From an uncultured Acidaminococcus sp. (GTDB lineage Bacteria > Bacillota > Negativicutes > Acidaminococcales > Acidaminococcaceae), in NCBI GenBank assembly GCA_900538365.1, contig UPXT01000048.1:1-17202 (forward strand): a stretch of DNA of 17,202 nucleotides, in the 5' to 3' direction. The notes beneath the pieces are model-generated. The model had not been told where the DNA came from and did no database searches. It worked only from the letters and a program-made list of their open reading frames with translations. Positions 6,392-13,133 of this stretch are shown one piece after another (position 1 is the stretch's first letter; each line of letters starts with the position of its first letter). The translations under genes and the position numbers were made by a program.

Positions 6392-7243
6392 TTACACAAT
6401 ACACTTTCTCTTCCCCATCCTTTCCGCCTGCTCACGCAGCCGGCGGATGCGTTCTTCTGTTGACGGATGGGTGGAAAAGAGGCTCTTTGCCTCTTTTGCT
6501 GCAAGGGGAGAAATGATGAACATATGGGCTGAGCTTTCTTGAGCCCCAGCCATAACGGTACGATGGGCGGCAAGGTCGATCTTTTCTAGGGCATCCGCCA
6601 GTTCATTAGGGTCACCGCACAGGGCCCCCCCTGCTTCATCAGCCATATATTCCCGGGTCCGGGAAATGGCAAATTGGATGATCATGGCCATGAGGGGTGT
6701 CAGAATGAGGATCAAAAGGGAAGCAATGGGATTTTGACGATCCCGGTCCCTTCCGCCGCCAAACCAGAAAGCAAACCGGGTCAAGGCCGAAATAGTGCCG
6801 GCCATGACGGCGGCAATGGTACCAACAAGGATATCACGATGAAGGATATGACTCATTTCATGCCCCAAGACGCCGGCTATTTCCGGCGCCGTGAGCGCAT
6901 CCATAAGGCCCGTCGTTACGCAGACCGCAGCATGCTGGGGATTGCGGCCCGTTGCAAAGGCATTGGGCACACGACTGTTCATGACGTAGACCTTTGGCAT
7001 GGGAAGGTTAGCCCGCGCCGCTAGTTTTTCAACAATGTCATATAACTCCGGTGCCTCATTTTTTGTTACAGGGACGCATCCATATTGATGAATGACCATG
7101 GTGTCACTGTACCAATACATGAAGAAATTCATAGCAAGGGAAATAAGCAGCATGAGGCTCATTCCCGATGAGCCCCCCAAATAGTCTCCTAAAAAAACCA
7201 AAAGGGCTGTCATAAGACCCATGAGGGCAGTCGTTCTCAGCAT
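6392..7243 (-). CDS. htpX: Membrane-bound zinc metalloprotease HtpX (M48 family)
   Basis: HtpX is a membrane protease that degrades damaged or misfolded membrane proteins, with its active site on the cytoplasmic side. The 283-residue protein (E. coli about 293) has two N-terminal hydrophobic segments (about 7-22 and 28-45), the zinc motif HEMSH (H128, E129, H132), two further membrane segments (about 139-162 and 172-192), and the third ligand E198 in SRTREYMADE. The conserved STHPSTEERIRRL follows near 258-270. The ATG at 7241-7243 has an AAGGAGG site 7 bases upstream that touches the stop of the preceding gene 12 bases away, so translation is probably coupled. It is the last gene of the run. 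Confidence 0.95.
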   Translation of the reverse strand: MLRTTALMGLMTALLVFLGDYLGGSSGMSLMLLISLAMNFFMYWYSDTMVIHQYGCVPVTKNEAPELYDIVEKLAARANLPMPKVYVMNSRVPNAFATGRNPQHAAVCVTTGLMDALTAPEIAGVLGHEMSHILHRDILVGTIAAVMAGTISALTRFAFWFGGGRDRDRQNPIASLLILILTPLMAMIIQFAISRTREYMADEAGGALCGDPNELADALEKIDLAAHRTVMAGAQESSAHMFIISPLAAKEAKSLFSTHPSTEERIRRLREQAERMGKRKCIV

Positions 7244-7255
7244 AAGATGACCTCC

Positions 7256-8338
7256 TTACTGTAGCAGGGATGCGGCAGGGACCAAGGTAATGCCCGATTG
7301 AAGGACAGCCCGATAAGACCGTTTCCAGGCTTCTGCCGTATTGGGTCTGGCATGACAGATGACGATGACACTGCCATAACGGTCTGCCAGCTTGACAGCC
7401 TGAGCAATTTTTTCCTCGATGGCGCCGATATCACTGCTGTTATCAAGAAAGAGCGAGTTATGCCCGGTCGGGATACCAAGGCTGCCCGCTTCTTTTTCCG
7501 CCACCGTGGCGGAGTTGGTCCTGCTGTCAATAAAGAATAGGCCATTTTCCCCAATGACGGAAAGGGCCGCGCGAATCGTCGGTCCATGGGCGGTTGCCTT
7601 GGAACCCTGATGGTTATTGACGCCGGCAATACCGGGCAGGCTGTTGATGGCTTCCTGCACAAAGGATGCAATCTGAGCTTTCGTCTGCCCCACCCCCACG
7701 AAGCGTGTTTCTGAGCTGCCGCCTGAAACAGGTTCCATGGGCAGATGGAGCATGGCCGTGTGGCCGCTATTTCGAATAATGGAAAGGGCAGATGCGCTAT
7801 TGGGTTTAAAGGGAATGACTGCAAAGGTCATCTTAAGCGGCAGGCTCGTCAGTGTCCGTACCGGTCCCAGCTCGTAGCCGCAGTCGTCAATGACGATGGC
7901 AAGCCGCCCCTTATAGGCGCCCGGAGCAAGGCCCAAAGGATTTTTATCCGCCTCAGGCAGTTCTTTTTTCACAGCAGGCGGAACCGCCTTTTGCTCTTCT
8001 ACAGGGTGAGCCCGAATTGGGTCCTGCTTCTCTTCTTTTTCGATTTTCTCAATCTTCTCTTTTTCGATTTCTTTTCGTTCTTTCTTGCGAACTTTCTCAA
8101 TCTCTTCCCTGACGGTTTGGGGAAGGGCTTCCTTCACGGTCTCGCGGACGGTTTCAGGCAGCGCTTCTTCAACCACATCGGGCCAGGTCAGATCGGGATT
8201 AGCTTTTTTATGGGCTGCAAGAAACATTCCAAGGCCAATGACGGCAAAAAGGATCAAAAAGATCAAGCATCCGCCGTGCTTATTCTTGCGGCGCCGTGGC
8301 GAGCGGGCTGCCGATCGCCGTAAAGGTTTACGAGGCAT
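7256..8338 (-). CDS. YibQ-type divergent polysaccharide deacetylase family protein, membrane-anchored
   Basis: The 360-residue protein starts with a very basic segment (PRKPLRRSAARSPRRRKNK), then one membrane helix (about 24-42), giving an N-in orientation with the bulk outside the membrane. Residues 56-81 contain two copies of a 12-residue unit, EALPxTVREx, followed by a Lys/Glu-rich, probably helical or coiled stretch (82-104). The catalytic-type domain begins at GRLAIVIDDCGYELG (144-158), with D151 and D152, and continues with FAVIPFKPNS (172-181), AMLHLPMEP (195-203) and IVICHARP near the end. This matches the divergent polysaccharide deacetylase family (YibQ), which shares the deacetylase barrel but whose substrate is generally unproven. 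It starts 11 bases after the recombinase stop with a GGGAG site. Confidence 0.88.
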   Translation of the reverse strand: MPRKPLRRSAARSPRRRKNKHGGCLIFLILFAVIGLGMFLAAHKKANPDLTWPDVVEEALPETVRETVKEALPQTVREEIEKVRKKERKEIEKEKIEKIEKEEKQDPIRAHPVEEQKAVPPAVKKELPEADKNPLGLAPGAYKGRLAIVIDDCGYELGPVRTLTSLPLKMTFAVIPFKPNSASALSIIRNSGHTAMLHLPMEPVSGGSSETRFVGVGQTKAQIASFVQEAINSLPGIAGVNNHQGSKATAHGPTIRAALSVIGENGLFFIDSRTNSATVAEKEAGSLGIPTGHNSLFLDNSSDIGAIEEKIAQAVKLADRYGSVIVICHARPNTAEAWKRSYRAVLQSGITLVPAASLLQ

Positions 8339-8349
8339 TGCATTCTCCC

Positions 8350-9255
8350 TTATGCCCGGGGATGGCTTTTATCATAGATGGCCTTGAGGCGGTGATTGGT
8401 GAGGTGGGTATAAATCTGCGTCGTAGAGATATCGGAGTGACCTAACAGTTCCTGCACCGTTCTAAGGTCCGCCCCATTATCGAGCATATGGGTAGCAAAG
8501 GAATGACGCAGGATATGAGGCGTCAAGGATTTGGCAATATGGACCTTGAGTCCATAATTTTTAATGAGCTGCCAAAAGCGCTGCCGCGTCATGCCCGTTC
8601 CCCGAATGGTCAGGAAAAGATCATCACAGGGACGGTTTTCCTTGACAAAATGGGGACGGACCCTGCTGAGATACTCCTTTAAGTACTCAATGGCATAATG
8701 TCCCAGCGGAATAAGCCGTTCCTTTGAGCCCTTACCATAAGCAATCACATAATGGGACGCAAGATTGACGCTTCCTACCTTGAGGGCAAGCAATTCCGAG
8801 ACACGCATACCCGTTGCATACATCACTTCAAGCATGGTTCGGTCCCGGTACCCTTCGGGTGTATCAAGATCAGGCGCTTCAAACAAGCGATTGACTTCAT
8901 CCTCGCTCAAGACCTTGGGCAGGACCATGCCCCTTGTTTCCGATTCGACAACTTCGCAGGGATCCACCTCAATGGTACCCTCTGCCGACATAAAACGGAA
9001 GAAGGCCTTCAAAGCAGCCAGTTTCCGGGCAGAACTTGTCGCTGCATAATTTTGAGCCTTAAGTACGCTCATATACGCGAGAATATCATCACGGCTGATT
9101 TCCTTGATGGGCTTCTTGACCCAGACTGCAAAAAGGCGCAAATCACGGCCATAGGACTCACGCGTGTTGCGCGCAAGTCCCATTTCCACCGTTAGATAAT
9201 CCATAAAAAGAGCAATCTCATCTTCTATTTTATTCCTTAGGGACACTCTGATCAT
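8350..9255 (-). CDS. xerD: Tyrosine recombinase of the XerC/XerD family
   Basis: Enzymes of this family cut and rejoin DNA through a tyrosine, and XerC/XerD resolve chromosome dimers at dif. The 301-residue length and sequence fit the Xer group: an N-terminal SAM-like domain (about 15-100, with FMDYLTVEMGLARNTRESY) and a catalytic domain with R151 (ATGMRVSELL), K175 (YGKGSKER), H247 and R250 (TPHILRHSFATHML), H273 (LGHSDISTTQ) and Y282 (IYTHL). The set is complete, so it should be active. XerD is favoured by overall feel, but XerC or a paralogue is possible. The ATG at 9253-9255 overlaps hfq by 26 bases and has AAGGA almost touching it, which is too close. GTG at 9244-9246, with the same site 10 bases away, may be the true start. 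Confidence 0.9.
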   Translation of the reverse strand: MIRVSLRNKIEDEIALFMDYLTVEMGLARNTRESYGRDLRLFAVWVKKPIKEISRDDILAYMSVLKAQNYAATSSARKLAALKAFFRFMSAEGTIEVDPCEVVESETRGMVLPKVLSEDEVNRLFEAPDLDTPEGYRDRTMLEVMYATGMRVSELLALKVGSVNLASHYVIAYGKGSKERLIPLGHYAIEYLKEYLSRVRPHFVKENRPCDDLFLTIRGTGMTRQRFWQLIKNYGLKVHIAKSLTPHILRHSFATHMLDNGADLRTVQELLGHSDISTTQIYTHLTNHRLKAIYDKSHPRA

Positions 9256-9499
9256 TTCCTTTTTTAAGTACTAAGATCGATTCTGCCTCTACAGGGGCGA
9301 TCGTCGAAATCGCATGTTTATAGATCAATTCCTGTCTTCCATCACAGTCAATGATGACCGTAAAGTTATCAAAGCCCCAAACCTTGCCGCGGACCTGAAA
9401 CCCATTGAGCAAATAGATGACAATGGTCTTTTTCTCGGCGCGCACTTTGTTCAGGAAGCTGTCCTGGAGGTTGAGTGTCTTAGCGTTTGATGTTCCCAT
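9230..9499 (-). CDS. hfq: RNA chaperone Hfq
   Basis: Hfq forms a hexameric ring that binds small RNAs and mRNAs and promotes their pairing. The 89-residue protein has the Sm1 signature NLQDSFLNKVRAEKKTIVIY (10-29), then LLNGFQVRGKVWGFDNFTVII (split across 30-50), and the Sm2 signature YKHAISTIAP (60-69). The C-terminal tail is short, unlike the long tail of enterobacterial Hfq. It follows miaA by 15 bases, a classic miaA-hfq arrangement, and its ATG has an AGAGGG site 8 bases upstream. Its 3' end overlaps the recombinase gene. Confidence 0.97.
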   Translation of the reverse strand: MGTSNAKTLNLQDSFLNKVRAEKKTIVIYLLNGFQVRGKVWGFDNFTVIIDCDGRQELIYKHAISTIAPVEAESILVLKKGNDQSVPKE

Positions 9500-9514
9500 G
9501 AATGAATCCCTCTC

Positions 9515-10453
9515 TTATTTTTCTATAAATTGTCTTTCTCGAAGCACTTTCAGCATCTTATCCGCAATAGCTGGATAGCAGGGTGATGCGTCAAGCATCA
9601 ACCAATGGATGTAAGGCATTTTCTTATACCAGGTAATCTGCCGTTTGGCAAAATTACGGGTTGCCTGCTTAATCTTGGCGACAGCCGTTTTTTTGTCCCA
9701 TTCCCCTCGAAAATACTGGACACATTGACGATAGCCGATGCTCTTCATGGATTGAGAATCCAAAGGAATCCCTTGATCATAGAAAAAGCGGGCTTCATCA
9801 AAAAGACCCTCTTCCACCATCAAATCAACACGGCGATTGATTCGATCGTACAGGAGGGCACGCTCCATCGTAAGACCAAAGACCACCGCGTCAAAAGGAC
9901 TTTCGCTGTCCTTTTCTTGGGATACGGGGTCTCCATCTTCCCATGCTTCGATGGCTCTAATTATACGCCGTCTATCATTAATCTTCAATCGCTTCGCCGT
10001 TTCTTCATCAAGTTTTTCCAATTTTTGATGAAGGGCCTCATTACCATAGCGATCGGCATATTCTGCAAGGTCCTGACGCCGCTTGGTTTGTTCCTCGCTG
10101 GTTGAAAAATGGTAGTTTTCCAGAAGGGCCTTGAGATAAAGTCCGGTTCCCCCTACAATGATGGGCAGATGGCCCCGCCCATGGATTTCCTGGATGAGGG
10201 CCGTCGCTTCCCTTTTGAAATCAAAGGCCGAATACTTTTCTTCCGGATTGCGCACATCGATGAGATGATGCACGGCAAGGGCCCGTTCCTGGGGTGTCGG
10301 TTTGGCCGTAGCAATGTCCATCCCGCGGAAAACAAGCATGGAATCACCGGAGATGATCTCCCCTTGGAGCTTTTGGGCAAGCAGAATTCCGCAGGCTGTC
10401 TTTCCCGTCGCTGTCGGTCCAAGGATGACAACGACTTTTTCTTTTGCTGTCAT
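9515..10453 (-). CDS. miaA: tRNA dimethylallyltransferase MiaA
   Basis: MiaA transfers a dimethylallyl group to N6 of A37 in tRNAs that read codons starting with U, giving i6A. The 312-residue protein is of normal length. It has the P-loop GPTATGKT (12-19), DSMLVFRGMDIATAKPTPQE near 37-56, HHLIDV, GGTGLYLKAL, RRIIRAIE, and the tRNA-binding tail ATRNFAKRQITWYKK. Its ATG overlaps the methyltransferase stop in an ATGA arrangement (4 bases), which suggests translational coupling. MiaB, which acts on the MiaA product, is the first gene of the same run. Confidence 0.97.
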   Translation of the reverse strand: MTAKEKVVVILGPTATGKTACGILLAQKLQGEIISGDSMLVFRGMDIATAKPTPQERALAVHHLIDVRNPEEKYSAFDFKREATALIQEIHGRGHLPIIVGGTGLYLKALLENYHFSTSEEQTKRRQDLAEYADRYGNEALHQKLEKLDEETAKRLKINDRRRIIRAIEAWEDGDPVSQEKDSESPFDAVVFGLTMERALLYDRINRRVDLMVEEGLFDEARFFYDQGIPLDSQSMKSIGYRQCVQYFRGEWDKKTAVAKIKQATRNFAKRQITWYKKMPYIHWLMLDASPCYPAIADKMLKVLRERQFIEK

Positions 10454-11250
10454 GGCGTCCTCCTTATGATTCCGTATTTGATGCGGCTGTAGCGGCCGCC
10501 TTGGATTTCCTGGGCGCCCAGTTCGCTGAGGAAATCGCGGCTTCGTTCCTTGATAACGACAAGCGGGGCCGCTTTGAGTGCCTTTTCAATGACGCTCCGC
10601 GTCAGCGGGCGATGGTCGGCAGCCGGCCGCATGGGAACCATGTTAGAAGAACCCTCGACAGGATGCTCAAACATAGGGTCAAAATAGACTGCATCAAAAG
10701 AGTCAGGCGGAAGGGTTTCCAAGTAGGCGGCCGTATCCCCCAAAACAGGTTCAATGCGCCGAAGGGCCTTCACAAGATCCTCATCCCCCTCGTCATAGGA
10801 ACGCAGACCGAGCCGCGTCATTTGATAGAGGATGGGAGACGCTTCAACCCCCACGACCGTTCCTTCAGGTCCTACGGCATAAGAAATGACCGCCGCATCT
10901 GAGGCAAGGCCCAAGGTTCCATCAAGGATCCGGCTGCCAGGCCGAAGGGCCAGGGCTTCCACTAGATGGTCCGTTTTTCCTTCCTTTAGGGCCCGCACGC
11001 GGAGCGTTGCCATGCTGGGATGATAAAAAAGGATGCCCTCTTCGGTTTCTACTTGGGGCCCTTTACGCGTTGCGACAAGAAGGCCAGCAAGGTTCCGCTC
11101 TATTCGAAGCGTTTCCAAGGAAACCCCTCGGGGTCGCTTCAGATACGGAAGAGCAAGCGTTTGCGCCCAGGATTTTGCCGTTTTGATGAGCTCCGTGCCG
11201 CCCTTGAGCCCTACTGTCACGGCAAAGCGCTCCTTCATCTCCCCCATCAT
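10450..11250 (-). CDS. Class I SAM-dependent methyltransferase, RsmJ (YhiQ)-like
   Basis: The 266-residue protein has a Rossmann-type methyltransferase core: SAM-binding motif SRILDGTLGLASDAAVIS (106-123), an acidic strand end VVGVEASPILY (132-142), and a catalytic-type VYFDPMFEH (188-196). The LDxTxGLxxDA and DPMF combination is characteristic of RsmJ, the 16S rRNA m2G1516 methyltransferase of gammaproteobacteria. Here the N-terminal 100 residues are different and RNA specificity is unknown, so I give no symbol. It overlaps mutL and miaA by 4 bases each (ATGA junctions). The first ATG lacks a clear ribosome binding site and probably relies on reinitiation. A third in-frame ATG at 11236-11238 is a less likely start. 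Confidence 0.85.
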   Translation of the reverse strand: MMGEMKERFAVTVGLKGGTELIKTAKSWAQTLALPYLKRPRGVSLETLRIERNLAGLLVATRKGPQVETEEGILFYHPSMATLRVRALKEGKTDHLVEALALRPGSRILDGTLGLASDAAVISYAVGPEGTVVGVEASPILYQMTRLGLRSYDEGDEDLVKALRRIEPVLGDTAAYLETLPPDSFDAVYFDPMFEHPVEGSSNMVPMRPAADHRPLTRSVIEKALKAAPLVVIKERSRDFLSELGAQEIQGGRYSRIKYGIIRRTP

Positions 11251-13133
11251 GTCCGCTTAAAGAGCTTAAAGAGCTCTGGCGTCGTCACTTCGATCATACA
11301 GGGCCGTCCGTGGGGGCAGGTAAAGGGATGTTCCGTATTGAGAAGTTGCAAGATGACTTCCCTCATCTGGCGGATATTCAGCAGCTCACCTGCCCGGATG
11401 GCACTGTGACAGGCCGCATAATGAAGGACTTCTTCCCGCAGGTCACTGGTCTTGATGGAGCGGTTTTCCGCAAGAAGGGTCAGGATATCCTGGATAAAGG
11501 CTTCGGCCTCCCCGTCTTCCACATCGGCCGGCAGGGCAGAAATACGCAGGGAAGTTTCCCCGGCAGGTTCCGCGTCGACACCAAGTTTCAGGAATTCGTC
11601 GCGATATTCTGCTACAGCATCCACGTCCCCAGCACTTACGGAAAGGAAAAGCGGCATAAGAAGGGTTTGACTGGGAACCGGTTTCTGCTGCCGGATGAAA
11701 CGATCATACATGATGCGTTCATGGGCTGCATGCTGATCGATGAGGTAAAGGCTCGTTTCTGACTGGGCAACGATGAAAGTACGGTTGACCTGTCCCAAGG
11801 GCCAGATTACGTCAATCCCACTGGGAGGCTGGATTTCCCCTCGCTCATTTACGGAGCCATCCATTTCCCCGCTCGTTCCTTCGCCCGTTATGGCATGAGG
11901 TTCGGTCGTGGGTGGCGCCGTGCGCTGCGCGCCAAAAATTTCATCCGTATAGGAGCGATCAGGCCGCGCAACCTGTGGCTCCGGCGTACGCCAAATCGGC
12001 TGGCCAAAGGCAGGATTCTGGGGAAGAAAGCTGCGGCCCTGAGCATGAGGGAAAATGCTTACTTCTTCAGCCAGGCTTTCCTCTTTTTGGGGAGACGGCT
12101 TTTTAAAGGTCACTTCGTCCTTTCCTTTTTCCGTTCCCTGCATGGGATGGGTCAGGGCATTTGTGAGTGCATGATAGACAGCCCGGTAAACTGCCTGCTC
12201 ATCGCCAAACTTGATTTCACTTTTTTGGGGATGGACATTAATATCAATCGCATGGGTGTCCACGGTCAGTTTCAGCATGGCAAAAGGAAACCCTGACTTA
12301 GGAATCTGGGACTGGTAGGCGTGATCGATGGCACGGCTCACCATCCGGTTCACAATATACCGGTCATTGACAAAAAGGGTCTGCCACTGCCGAGTTCCCT
12401 TAAGAAGGGTGGGCCGGCTGATGAACCCCTTGACACGGATTCCATCCTGTTCGTGGTCTACGGGAAGAAGGGCCTCAACGACATTTTTTCCATAAAGCGC
12501 CCCAATGACGTCGAGTTCATCGCCGCTTCCCGGGGTATTAAGGACTTCCTTGTCGTTATTATGGAGCGTAAAATGGACATCCGGCCGTGAAAGGGCCATC
12601 TTGGAAAGGATATCGTTGATATAGCGGCCTTCCGTGCTGACCGTCCGCAAAAATTTGCGCCGTGCCGGAACGTTATAGAAAAGATCCTTTACGGTCACGG
12701 TTGTTCCCACATCGCCACCCATCACATCAACGCTCATATTTTCCCCGCCATCGATGGTGATGCTTGTTGCAAATTCCGCGCCTTCTTCCCGTGTGAGAAG
12801 GGTAAAATGACTGACAGAGGCAATGCTCGGCAGTGCTTCCCCGCGAAACCCCAACGTCTTCAAGGTGAGCAGGTCCTCAGCCCTTACGATCTTGCTTGTT
12901 GCGTGGCGCAGTACGGCAAGACGGGCATTTTCCTCGTCCATACCGGATCCATTGTCCTTGACGCGGATATATTCCGTTCCCCCTTCATAAATCGTGACAT
13001 CCACATGGGTGGCACCGGCATCAAGGGCGTTTTCCACCAATTCCTTGACAACGGACATTGGTTTTTCAACGACCTCACCAGCAGCAATCTGGTTGGATGT
13101 ATTTTGGTCCAGGAGCTGGACTTTTGCTTTCAC
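11247..13133 (-). CDS. mutL: DNA mismatch repair protein MutL (endonuclease type)
   Basis: MutL is recruited by MutS at mismatches and, in most bacteria without MutH, nicks the new strand. The 628-residue protein has the GHL ATPase motifs ELVENALDAG (31-40; E31, N35), VKDNGSGM (58-65) and TLGFRGEALPSIASV (93-107), then the transducer region with LFYNVPARRKFL. A variable, Pro-rich linker spans about 335-440. The C-terminal domain has the nuclease motif DQHAAHERIMYD (466-477), ACHSAIRA (574-581) and CPHGRP (606-611), the set found in nicking MutL proteins. The last motif position is Asp477 instead of the usual Glu. Translation starts at GTG (13131-13133), overlapping mutS by 4 bases, with a strong AAGGAGG site 9 bases upstream. 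Confidence 0.97.
   Translation of the reverse strand: MKAKVQLLDQNTSNQIAAGEVVEKPMSVVKELVENALDAGATHVDVTIYEGGTEYIRVKDNGSGMDEENARLAVLRHATSKIVRAEDLLTLKTLGFRGEALPSIASVSHFTLLTREEGAEFATSITIDGGENMSVDVMGGDVGTTVTVKDLFYNVPARRKFLRTVSTEGRYINDILSKMALSRPDVHFTLHNNDKEVLNTPGSGDELDVIGALYGKNVVEALLPVDHEQDGIRVKGFISRPTLLKGTRQWQTLFVNDRYIVNRMVSRAIDHAYQSQIPKSGFPFAMLKLTVDTHAIDINVHPQKSEIKFGDEQAVYRAVYHALTNALTHPMQGTEKGKDEVTFKKPSPQKEESLAEEVSIFPHAQGRSFLPQNPAFGQPIWRTPEPQVARPDRSYTDEIFGAQRTAPPTTEPHAITGEGTSGEMDGSVNERGEIQPPSGIDVIWPLGQVNRTFIVAQSETSLYLIDQHAAHERIMYDRFIRQQKPVPSQTLLMPLFLSVSAGDVDAVAEYRDEFLKLGVDAEPAGETSLRISALPADVEDGEAEAFIQDILTLLAENRSIKTSDLREEVLHYAACHSAIRAGELLNIRQMREVILQLLNTEHPFTCPHGRPCMIEVTTPELFKLFKRT

Noticed and set aside
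5948..6463. 171-residue plus-strand open frame with a signal-peptide-like hydrophobic stretch
   Set aside because: It begins at GTG without a ribosome binding site, runs through the terminator hairpin at 6132-6167 and into the 3' end of htpX; the hydrophobic part comes from T-rich DNA.
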